Positions 9,281-16,802 are shown, numbered from the stretch's first letter. The stretch: 19,066 bases of DNA from Pseudovibrio sp. JCM 19062 (GCA_001310715.1 BAXV01000072.1:1-19066); one strand, 5' to 3'. Translations and numbers: made by a program. Notes: generated by a model from the sequence alone, not told the origin.

Positions 9281-10542
9281 CCGACCTATCGCGCCCACCT
9301 GCATTCAAGAACACGCGCCCCTTCTGGCACGTCCCGCTGACAATCGGCACAGAGACAATTGCAAGAGCACTCCTGTTCCTGACTGCATCCGTGAGCGCAC
9401 TCGTCATCATTGAACCGGCTCCTTATGACCTTCTGATCGCTCTGCTCCTAGTCGGCTGGTCCTTCTTTGGGCTCGAACTGCGCAAGGATGTCTTACCGCT
9501 CCTCATCCTGCTGTGCTTTTACGTCACTGGCGGTATTCTGGCCCTCCCCGCAGCGGCTGATACCAAAGAGGCTGTCATCTTTTATGCCGTAACCGTTTTT
9601 CTGGCATTTTCAGCCTTCTTCTATGCAGTAACGTTGTCCGCAAAGATCGAGCGGATAAGTGTTATTGAGAAGGGATACCTACTGGCCGCGTTATTCGCCA
9701 CACTGCTGGCCATTGCAGGATACTTCGATGCTTTCCCCGGTGCATACGATCAGTTCACCCGCTTCGGACGGGCAAAAGCTACCTTCAAGGACCCAAACGT
9801 TTACGGTCCCTTCCTGCTCTTGCCGGTGCTGCTGATCATCTACGATATTCTCACAAAACCTTTGCGGCAGAATATCTTTAAGGCAGGCATTCTGCTCATC
9901 TTGCTACTTGGTGCGTTCCTGTCCTTTTCCCGTGCAGCCTGGGGTATGACTCTGGGTGGTGCGCTCATGGTATTCCTGCTGGTATTCATCAACGAGCGTC
10001 GATCAGTCCCACGTTTGAAGCTACTCGGTATTCTTAGTCTGGCAGCTCTAGGCCTCGTCCTTGCATTCATCGCAATTCTTTCAATTGAATCGATCTCAGA
10101 GATGTTCACGCAGCGCGCCAAACTCGTGCAGGATTATGATGGAGCACGGCTGGGCCGGTTTGGCCGCTGGAGCGAAGGTTTCACACTTGTCACCGAACGG
10201 CCCTTTGGCCTCGGTTTCGGCGGCTTTAATGCCATCTTCCCGGAGGATGAACACAACGCATACCTCAAGGCCTTTACCACCTACGGCTGGCTCGGCGGTC
10301 TCTCCTACATCACGCTTGTATTCTGGACACTAATCAAGGCGTTCCCACTCCTCTTCAAGCAACGTCCATGGCAAAAATACATCATCTGCGTTTACGTGGC
10401 CTTCCTGTTACACGCCTGTGTCAGCTTCATTATCGACAGCGACCATTGGCGGCACTATTTTCTGCTGCTTGGCATCCTCTGGGCGATCATCGCAGTGGAA
10501 TCCGGCATCACCCGCCACAGGCGTTTTCCACCAGCACAATAA
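9277..10542 (+). CDS. O-antigen ligase / Wzy-type polysaccharide polymerase
   Basis: This multi-spanning inner-membrane protein of 421 residues is expected to polymerise lipid-linked repeat units in the periplasm. The TTG start at 9277 overlaps the TGA of the preceding gene by four bases (TTGA), so translation is probably coupled. Many hydrophobic helices span the length. The large periplasmic loop of the Wzy_C family is recognisable from RLGRFGRWSEGF, RPFGLGFGGFNAIF and then EDEHNAYLKAFTTYGWLGGL, with the conserved HNxxL-type core; DPNVYGPFLLLP and LSFSRAAWGM lie in the central region. The family contains both WaaL-type ligases and Wzy polymerases. Its place after the priming enzyme and with Wza/Wzc-like partners favours polymerase. 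The frame is intact. Confidence 0.9.
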   Translation: MTDLSRPPAFKNTRPFWHVPLTIGTETIARALLFLTASVSALVIIEPAPYDLLIALLLVGWSFFGLELRKDVLPLLILLCFYVTGGILALPAAADTKEAVIFYAVTVFLAFSAFFYAVTLSAKIERISVIEKGYLLAALFATLLAIAGYFDAFPGAYDQFTRFGRAKATFKDPNVYGPFLLLPVLLIIYDILTKPLRQNIFKAGILLILLLGAFLSFSRAAWGMTLGGALMVFLLVFINERRSVPRLKLLGILSLAALGLVLAFIAILSIESISEMFTQRAKLVQDYDGARLGRFGRWSEGFTLVTERPFGLGFGGFNAIFPEDEHNAYLKAFTTYGWLGGLSYITLVFWTLIKAFPLLFKQRPWQKYIICVYVAFLLHACVSFIIDSDHWRHYFLLLGILWAIIAVESGITRHRRFPPAQ

Positions 10543-10679
10543 CAGTAGCGTCATTTGCTCCTTGATCAAACAACCTGAATTGGGTAGGAAAGCTGTAAGG
10601 GTAAGCCACTAAGCTTATTCTGGAAATAGGAAACCTTGCATATGCGTAGACGCATCCAGGCGCGAGGTTCCTCACGGTT

Positions 10680-10756
10680 CGGGTAGTAGCGCAGCCTGGT
10701 AGCGCACTTCACTGGGGGTGAAGGGGTCGTCGGTTCAAATCCGGCCTACCCGACCA
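10680..10756 (+). tRNA. tRNA-Pro (anticodon GGG)
   Basis: The complete cloverleaf can be folded by eye. The acceptor stem is CGGGTAG / CTACCCG, the anticodon stem CTTCA / TGAAG encloses the seven-base loop CTGGGGG with anticodon GGG, and the T stem GTCGG / CCGGC (one G-T pair) encloses TTCAAAT. The discriminator A and an encoded CCA close it at 10756, giving 77 bases with CCA. The anticodon reads CCC and CCU proline codons. The 3' 22 bases are also the antisense of the end of the endolysin gene. Confidence 0.97.
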
Positions 10757-11559
10757 ATCTTTCCCAAAACACCTGCGCCGGCCTCAGCTTCTCGCGTCTT
10801 CTGCACCATCAGATAGCCTCCCACACCCACGCCAATCAGCAGGGAGATTGCAAAGGCCCATTGCAAAGGGCCTGATCCAGCAAACATGCCTGCAAGACCG
10901 GAAACCACTGTTGCCGCCTTACTCAAACCCTCTGCATTCAACCAGGCACTGACCGCGCTAGTCTCCTGCCCGAGCGCTTTGGCTCCTTGCCCACGATCAA
11001 ACCCATCAAATACAGGCGGCACCCATGCTCCTGCACCCTGATCACCAATCAAGCCCAGAGACTTTTCCTGAACTTCACGCACCCGGCGAGACCAGCCGTT
11101 TTTGTTGTAGGGCCAGTTGCGAAGTCGCTTCATGAAAGCCAGTCGCCGCACAGAAAGCTCATTGACCAGATAGCTGGCTGGCCGCTGCTTTATCGCAGCC
11201 AGCGTTTTGATCCCAAGCACCCCATCAACGCCCACTCCAAGGATGACCTGTAACGTCTTCACTGCCCGCGCCGGCCCCGAGTTCACAGCAAAGTCGAACA
11301 GCGCAAAGTCCAGTCCGAGGGGAAGCCGGTCGCCCTGCACCGTATTCCAGTACTGCGCACGATAAATCTCAATGGCCTCAAACTGGCTCAGTGCCTGAAC
11401 TTCCTCCACGCCAACATCCTGTTCGCGCCACGCACTTAACGTAGCCTGCGTGATCCCGTAGTGGGTAGGCCCTCCCGGATCTGCCTTACGGCTACGGTGA
11501 GCAAACCCACCCTCAATATGGAGCAGATCAGCAATAATCAGATCAAACGTGGACTTCAT
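10735..11559 (-). CDS. GH108 N-acetylmuramidase (phage/GTA-type endolysin) with C-terminal membrane segment
   Basis: This peptidoglycan-cleaving enzyme has 274 residues in an intact frame. The GH108 domain (1-90) has the catalytic Glu16 in HIEGG, with DPGGPTHYGIT and FDFAVNSG. A PG_binding_3 region follows (about 92-165: ARAVKTLQ, GVDGVLGIKTL, the RRLAFMKRL helix and the NGWSRRV box). After a Gly/Ala linker, one hydrophobic segment lies at 231-252 (PLQWAFAISLLIGVGVGGYL). There is no N-terminal signal peptide, so export would need a holin or this C-terminal segment. The start ATG 11557-11559 has GGGAGAGG in front. It is the last gene of the module MazG-like / DUF2793 / endolysin, with a terminator directly upstream. 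Its final codons and stop lie inside the tRNA-Pro gene. R. capsulatus GTA uses a comparable lysis enzyme; a GTA role is inferred. Confidence 0.9.
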   Translation of the reverse strand: MKSTFDLIIADLLHIEGGFAHRSRKADPGGPTHYGITQATLSAWREQDVGVEEVQALSQFEAIEIYRAQYWNTVQGDRLPLGLDFALFDFAVNSGPARAVKTLQVILGVGVDGVLGIKTLAAIKQRPASYLVNELSVRRLAFMKRLRNWPYNKNGWSRRVREVQEKSLGLIGDQGAGAWVPPVFDGFDRGQGAKALGQETSAVSAWLNAEGLSKAATVVSGLAGMFAGSGPLQWAFAISLLIGVGVGGYLMVQKTREAEAGAGVLGKIGRVGRI

Positions 11560-11573
11560 TCAGCCTCTCCCAA

Positions 11574-11599
11574 CAAAAAAAAGGAGGCCCAAGGCCTCC
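11574..11599 (-). terminator. Rho-independent terminator between DUF2793 gene and endolysin
   Basis: On the minus strand a perfect 7-bp stem GGAGGCC / GGCCTCC with a 3-base loop (11583-11599) is followed directly by eight U (11575-11582). It is only 15 bases upstream of the endolysin start codon, so it either ends the tail-fibre transcript or acts as an attenuator for the lysis gene. Confidence 0.85.
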
Positions 11600-11601
11600 A
11601 T

Positions 11602-11630
11602 TAAAAACAAAAATGACCGCGAGTGCGGCC
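11602..11630 (-). terminator. Second, upstream terminator-like hairpin after the DUF2793 gene
   Basis: On the minus strand a stem GGCCGC / GCGGTC (six pairs including one G-U, loop ACTC) spans 11615-11630 and is followed by UUUUUGUUUUU (11603-11613). It starts 24 bases after the DUF2793 stop and stands in tandem with the stronger terminator at 11574-11599. Confidence 0.6.
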
Positions 11631-11653
11631 TCAGAAAATGTAGAAAACGTTGA

Positions 11654-12423
11654 TCAGCCTTGCGGCACAACAGGCAGGAAGTAATGCAGCGACAGCCGGA
11701 CCTTGCCACCAGTAAAATTGCCGCCATTTGCGGTAAGGCGCACCGGTGTATCAGAATAAAATGCAGTCGGCCCAATCACACCCGCATTGTTGGACCCCAT
11801 TGCAACTCCCAACGAACCACCAAACTTGCTGGTCTCACCCGAAATCCCGCAGCCATAAGAACTGGCACCCGTCACAGCCTCAACCACACGGGTGGCAGCG
11901 CAAAAGACAATCGCTCTGGAAGGGATAATAAGCGTGCTTTCAGTAAAGCTGCCGGAAACCGAGATCAGCTCATCAACAGTCACAAACTGGCTCTGCGCCT
12001 TGTGCGCACTTTCACAAAGCACCGAGGCTTCCTGCTGAAACGCGGCACCGCCAGTGCTGCTATCAACGCCGAGCCCTGCAACGGAAGACAACCCGCGCCA
12101 ACCACCACCAGAAAAAACCTGCATCGCACCAAGGCTCTGCACCCAGGCAGCCCAGCCTCAACCGGCTTCAAATAACGCCACGCACCGCCATCGAAGGCAG
12201 CAATTTCACCGTCATGTCCGGTAAAATCACCCACGGCACCAACGGGCACGATATAACGCGCACCCTCTTCCGGCGCATCCGGAGGCGCGCTAATACTGTT
12301 TGAAACAACACAAAGCTGCACAACCAGATCAATCAGAGCCAGCGCCTCGTTGTGCGTTACATGCTTTTGTGCCTGTGCAGCTGCCAAAATCGGCAGTTGA
12401 AGATGCGTCGTCGTCTCGTTCAT
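11654..12423 (-). CDS. DUF2793 phage/GTA tail-fibre-like protein (one frame break)
   Basis: The repaired product is about 256 residues. The N-terminus (MNETTTHLQLPILAAAQAQKH, then VTHNEALALIDLVVQL) and the following GARYIVPVGAVGDFTGHDGEIAAF and GGAWRYLKP are the DUF2793 signature. The frame then breaks at the CCC at 12151-12153. With one base added (VEAG then AAWVQSL) it continues as FSGGGW, IIPSRAIVFCAATRVV, ISGETSKFGGSLGVAMG and VIGPTAFYSDTPVRLTANGG, ending in a beta-rich LSLHYFLPVVPQG. Such proteins occur in alphaproteobacterial prophages and as a fibre of the R. capsulatus gene transfer agent (rcc00171, from memory). They probably bind host surface polysaccharide. It lies between a MazG-like gene and an endolysin gene on the same strand; two terminators follow. 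It is unlikely to be a native EPS gene. Confidence 0.85.
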
Positions 12424-12535
12424 CTAAATCCCCATAGATCGCCTAGTCTACGCACCAGCGTATCATTCAGCGCAGCAAGGGGGATAAGTCACGAAAAGAC
12501 AGCAGATAGATCAACCTGCGCAAACAAATGCGAAC

Positions 12536-12841
12536 TCAGGCCACGCGGCGACCGGTGCCATCACCAGCCAGAGACCAGATACGAGTGCGGTTACGAGCCA
12601 TTTTCTCGTCAATTGCAAAAGAAAGTTCAGCCCCATGCAAACCAACAAGGCGGTGCATTAGAATCGCAATCTCGGCTGCATCAGCCACAACATTGCGTAC
12701 ACTCTCACCGTTCTCAATGGCCTGTTGCAATACTTCCAGCTCTTCTTTAGCCCGTTCAATCAACGTATTCAGGTCAGACACCTTACCAAATGTCTGTTCG
12801 CCCCAAGCGGTAATGCTCTCGCTGCTCTCAATGCTTACCAT
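12536..12841 (-). CDS. MazG-like / DUF550-type nucleotide pyrophosphohydrolase domain protein
   Basis: This is a small all-helical protein of 101 residues, start ATG 12839-12841, frame intact. ITAWGEQTFGKV at the N-terminus, ERAKEELEVLQQAI in the middle and VADAAEIAILMHRLVGLHG match the dATP/dGTP diphosphohydrolase N-terminal (DUF550) / MazG-like pattern, where acidic pairs on two helices bind Mg. The second acidic motif is weaker than usual (AEIAI rather than ADVxI), so activity is uncertain. FAIDEKMARNRTRIW at the C-terminus is also typical of this family. Such proteins are common in phages and as house-cleaning dNTPases. It is 112 bases upstream of the DUF2793 gene on the same strand, so it is probably the first gene of this module, or an unrelated cellular gene beside it. 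Confidence 0.72.
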   Translation of the reverse strand: MVSIESSESITAWGEQTFGKVSDLNTLIERAKEELEVLQQAIENGESVRNVVADAAEIAILMHRLVGLHGAELSFAIDEKMARNRTRIWSLAGDGTGRRVA

Positions 12842-13099
12842 ATTTGCCCACCGTCAAACTCTGGGGTCTGTCCGGTTCGGGTGGAACTCCAACCCGTTTA
12901 AAAACAACCCCGATACAACAAGCCGAAACATCCCTGACATCATCGTCGAGAGCGACACCTCCGGCATTTAGCATAAACAGAATTCACGCTTCGCCTCATC
13001 CAAACGGCCCTCAGGACAAGAAAAAAGCGGAGACAACCTTCTGTCACCCGCTTATTCTTCAGTTAAAAAAAGGCCAGACTTTGGCCCTTTCTTGACAGT
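12842..13099. other. Intergenic region with no gene seen
   Basis: These 258 bases between the three-domain gene and the MazG-like gene hold a terminator at 13065-13086 and presumably the promoter of the MazG-like module on the minus strand. I find no convincing promoter boxes and no small gene. Confidence 0.4.
13065..13086 (-). terminator. Rho-independent terminator of the three-domain kinase/aminotransferase gene
   Basis: On the minus strand the stem GGCCA / TGGCC (13072-13086, loop AAGTC) is followed by seven U (13065-13071). It starts 13 bases after the stop codon of the large gene, a normal distance. It isolates that gene from the MazG-like module downstream. Confidence 0.75.
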
Positions 13100-16000
13100 C
13101 TACATGGTTTCCAAAGCTGAAACGGTTTCATTTATGGCTTGATCCAGCACGTCCAGCAGATAATCGGCATTTTCCTTAGAAAAAAATCATCGGTGGCCGC
13201 ATCTTCAAGATATTATCAAAGGGGCCTCAGTGCCCATCAATATGCCAAGGTCCTTCGCATGGTTCGCCACCCGTCTGGCCGCCTCTGTGGCAGGCTCTTT
13301 TGTCCGGCGATCTTTTACCAGTTCAACACCAAGGAACAGCCCCATACCACGCACATCACCGATGACCTCGTATTTCTCCATCAACTTGCGCAAGCCCGAA
13401 AGGATATAGGCGCCAACCACACGGGCATTTTCGCGCAGCCCATCCCGCTCAATCACATTAAGAACAGAAAGCCCAACCGCACAGGAAACCGGATTGCCAC
13501 CAAAGGTGTTGAAGTATTCCATGCCATTATTGAAGCTGGCAGCCACCTCCCGCGTGGTCACAAGCGCAGCCATGGGGTGACCGTTGCCAATCGGCTTGCC
13601 CATGGTCACCACATCCGGCGTCACACCTTGCGTTTCAAAGGCCCACCAGTGTGACCCCACGCGGCCAAATCCAACCTGCACTTCATCAGCCACACACAAA
13701 CCACCCTCGGCACGGATCAGCTTGTACACCTCCTCCAGATAACCATCCGGCAGAAACACCTGACCGGCCACACTTGGAATGGATTCAGCAATGAAGAACG
13801 CAGGCGCACGCCCTTGGCGCTTCATCAGCGCCAACTGCTCGCCCACACTGTCCACGTAGCGCTGCGTGATCTCCTCAGGTGTCCAGTCAGCAGGTGCGCG
13901 GTAGGTATCAGGGATCGCAGCTTCAAACACATGATCAGGACGCCCTTTACCACCCTTGCGCTTGTATTTGTAAGGCTCAGCGCAATCACCTCCGGCGTGG
14001 TGCATGATAAGCCCAATCCAGAACAACCGCATCACGGCGCCCCATATGCGCCTCTGCCATGCGGAGCATGAGACTGTTCGCCTCACTGCCCGTACACACA
14101 AAAGAAGCAACTGCCAGATCATCCGGAAGTGTCGCGGTAAGCCGCTCGGAATACTCAACAATATTGTCGTGTAGATAGCGGGTATTGGTGTTCAAGAGAC
14201 TTGCTTGATGAGACAGGGCCTCAACCACTTCAGGGTGTGCATGGCCCAGATGGCAAACATTGTTGAAGCAATCCAGATACGCCCGCCCGCGATGGTCAAT
14301 CAGGTAAGCCCCCTCACCACGCACAAACTTGATCGGCTCGCTGTAGGAGATAGAAAGGTTCGGCAACAGGGTCTGACGGCGGGAAGAAACAATCTCATCC
14401 ACGCTACGTCCCGCACTCCCAAGAACTTCATGCGGAAGACCCGCAAAATCGATGGCCGACGGGAACATCTCCGCCCACACATCAAGATACTTCTCTTCGC
14501 CAACACCAAGGATTTCTTCGGCACTCAAGGAAACATCCGCTGACAACTGTAAGTGCAAATGGGGTACCCAACCGCCATTTTCGTCATCATCCCCAAGATA
14601 ACCGAGCAGCTCACCGGCCTTAATCACATCGCCAGCATTCAGACGCATCGCTGCCTCATGCGCCATATGGCCCCAAAGGCTCACAAACGGCTGCCCGCAG
14701 TCGGTCTTATGCTCCAGCGCAATCATACAGCCATACCCAAGCGGATCAGTCTCAATCACAACAGAACGAACCGTTCCATCCATTGGCGCGAAAACAGGGT
14801 CCCGGCCGACAAAAACAAATCGAAACCCAAGTGTTGGTGCGGCGTTCCCCCTCAATAAAGCGGCTTTCAAAAAAGTCGGAGGAGTAAACACTGCGGCTTT
14901 CCCCCCATGGACCAATGCCAAGCTCGACACCGTGGGCTTCACAAAAATCTTCCCACCACTCCTGCGCCGCTTCCGGTTGACGCTGACGGGAGGTCACCGT
15001 CATCTCATGGTCAGCATCCCCGTAAGGCACCAGCGCCTTTGACATGAGTTTGGGGTGACGCGCAAACAAAGACGCAAACGAATTGCGATTCTTAGCGCAG
15101 AATTCAGCCACCCTGTGAGCCCCTTGCACAGCCTCAAACCCGCAGGCCTTGCGCAGGATCGCGGTCGCAAACGCAGGCTTCATCCCATAAAGCTTGTAAA
15201 GCAAGGTCCACGCAGGCACCTCGCTAACAGCCAGATAAGGGTTATCCTGCCGCTCATCCTTGCGAAGCGCGGAAAGCGTTACGCTGGTCACAAGCCGCAT
15301 GGCAATCAGATCAAAGAGAAGGTCAACCTCTTCTTCTTCCAGCCCGTTCTCTCCGTGATAAGCCGCCGCCAGCTCCGCCGCTGCCCCAATCGGATCACTG
15401 CTTTCCATAATCGCATAGGCTGCGGCAATCGCCACCTCGGCAATCACCGGCGTATGCGCACTATCACCAAAGTCAATCAGACCACAAACCCGGGAGTGAT
15501 CCTTAGGATCAACCAGAACATTCCAGTCATTCGCATCATTATGGATAACCGCCGCCCTCAGCCCGGCAAGCTTCGGCGCAACCAACCGGTCAAATCGGTC
15601 GAGAAAGTACTCCAGAACTCGCAGCTGATCAGGGTCAGCAATTGCACCAAGACGCGCCCGCGCCTCCCCTGCAGCGCGAATATCCCATTCAAAACTCCGC
15701 AATGCCCCTGGATGTATAAAGCCGCGCAGTGCCCGGTCCATCTTGCCAAGCAAGGTACCCAGACTACCAACAACACCCTCTTCCCGCGCAGTCTCAGCAA
15801 GCGGAACACCATCCACCCACGAGACAACCCGCATAGCATGACGCGCACCATCCAGCCCAACAACACTCTGAATCGCGTCACCATCCTTGGTCAGCCGCAA
15901 ACGCGGCATTGGAAGCTCAGGCGAAGAAACGGCAAGATGCTGCAGGAGCGCTGTCTGAAAACCTGTTTCAAGCTCAGGCTCACTGGCGTTGACCACCTTG

Positions 16001-16158
16001 ACCGTCCAGCGCGTTCCATCCTCTGCGTCAAGGCGATGGTTCTGGTCGCGCTCACTTTCCAGGGGAGACAAAGCCCCTGTCAGCCCCCAATGCTCCAGCA
16101 AAAGAGCGGCTATGCGCTCACGGTCAAAATTCGGGGCGGGAAAATTAATATCAGTCAT
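13100..16158 (-). CDS. Fused APH-type kinase + M23 peptidase-like + class III PLP aminotransferase/phospholyase (six frame breaks)
   Basis: This single protein of about 1020 residues starts at ATG 16156-16158 behind GGAGAGG. Domain 1 (about 20-330) is an aminoglycoside phosphotransferase-fold kinase with HNDANDWNVLV (catalytic Asp, from 206) and LIDFGD. Domain 2 (about 400-560) is M23-like: HLGFDL (about 438), APMDGTV, HLHLQL (about 531); the zinc-ligand pattern is present and there is no signal peptide. Domain 3 (about 590-1020) is a class III PLP enzyme: CTGSEAN, VADEVQVGFGR, and MGKPIGNG with the PLP lysine near 855; it resembles ethanolamine-phosphate / phosphohydroxylysine lyases. Breaks lie near 14833-14836, 14796-14799, 14002, 13973, 13225 (one base missing each) and in the A7 at 13180-13186 (one extra). 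Correcting all six gives a whole number of codons. The fusion suggests phosphorylation of an amino alcohol followed by phosphate elimination. A divergent Lrp-type regulator supports amino-compound catabolism. Confidence 0.9.
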
Positions 16159-16213
16159 GGGCCTCTCCGGTTGACCCGAACATATCCTACTCTGATATTT
16201 CAAAAAACCGACC

Positions 16214-16240
16214 TTATGTCAGTTGCGCCGTCATTATGTC
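16214..16240. promoter_or_regulatory. Direct repeat TTATGTC x2, candidate operator between divergent genes
   Basis: TTATGTC occurs at 16214-16220 and again at 16234-16240, exactly 20 bases apart (about two helical turns), in the 136-base gap between the three-domain gene and its divergent Lrp/AsnC gene. Equal helical phase suits a multimeric Lrp-type regulator. A TTGACA at 16254-16259 could be a -35 for the regulator gene, but its -10 is weak and close to the start codon. Confidence 0.4.
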
Positions 16241-16294
16241 GTGATTAAGAGGTTTGACAGCACTCTTCCTGTCTGTTCGATAAAAGGACCTTCA

Positions 16295-16722
16295 ATGCAC
16301 GACGCTATCGACCGCCAGATCATCGCAATCCTCTCTAAAGAAGCACGCATCCCGATCAAAACGCTGGCAGCTCGCATCAACCTGTCACGCAGCGCCACAA
16401 GCGAACGGATCACACGGCTGGAAAACAACGGACCATTCGAGGTTATCGGGCAGATATCGGAGGTCTTGATCCCGCTAACATCTCGGCCTTCCTGTTCATC
16501 CGCCTGTCACGCACACCCATGCTCAACATCCTCGACACTCTGGCAGCATTTCCAGAGGTCAAACGGGTAAGCTCGGTTAGTGGAGAACTGGATCTGGTGG
16601 TGGAAGTTGTCGCCGCCTCGATGGAACACCTCAACAATGTCCGTAACACCATCGCCACCATTGAAGGCGTACATGACCTGACAACCACGGTCATCTTACG
16701 CGATGAATTTCAGCGCACCTGA
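16295..16722 (+). CDS. Lrp/AsnC family transcriptional regulator (one frame break)
   Basis: The repaired protein is 142 residues. The ATG at 16295 follows AAAAGGA at 16282-16288. The N-terminal helix-turn-helix begins IDRQIIAILSKEARIPIKTLA and has the recognition helix SRSATSERITRLENNG. The frame then breaks at CC 16433-16434: with one more base it reads PIRGYRADIGGLDPANISAFL, the expected start of the RAM ligand-binding domain (VSGELDLVVEVVA, then TTTVILRDE). RAM domains bind amino acids or related effectors. It is divergent from the kinase / PLP-enzyme gene and probably controls it and itself from the gap containing the TTATGTC repeats. Its stop faces merR. Confidence 0.88.
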
Positions 16723-16731
16723 AACAGCAAA

Positions 16732-16763
16732 GGGCGCCGACTGCTAAAAGCTGCCGAACGCCC
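16732..16763. terminator. Hairpin between convergent lrp-like and merR genes
   Basis: GGGCG (16732-16736) and CGCCC (16759-16763) enclose an inner pair GCT/AGC, so an imperfect stem-loop can form between the two convergent stop codons. No U-run follows on either strand, so intrinsic termination is doubtful; it may simply protect the 3' ends. Confidence 0.3.
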
Positions 16764-16802
16764 AAGAACGAAATGCACTGATCAGCCAATGGCCGACGCT
16801 GA

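Noticed and set aside
10642..10655. Palindrome ATGCGT-AG-ACGCAT before the tRNA gene
   Set aside because: The two-base centre makes a poor hairpin and no promoter boxes line up with it. It could be an operator, but there is nothing further to support it.
13100..14942. Separate pseudogenes of a peptidase and an aminotransferase
   Set aside because: All fragments join in one order with single-base repairs into a known three-domain architecture, with motifs intact and a whole number of codons.
15055..16248. A 397-codon open frame on the plus strand, antisense to the kinase domain
   Set aside because: It is very rich in Arg, Pro and His, matches no family, has no ribosome site and lies opposite a well-supported domain with catalytic motifs. 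It is a shadow frame.
10757..16800. A second copy of the tRNA-Pro 3' end marking the far edge of an island
   Set aside because: Reading by eye I found no repeat of the GGTTCAAATCCGGCC or CTACCCGACCA blocks to the right, so I do not call island boundaries. An exact-match search over a longer region would be decisive.
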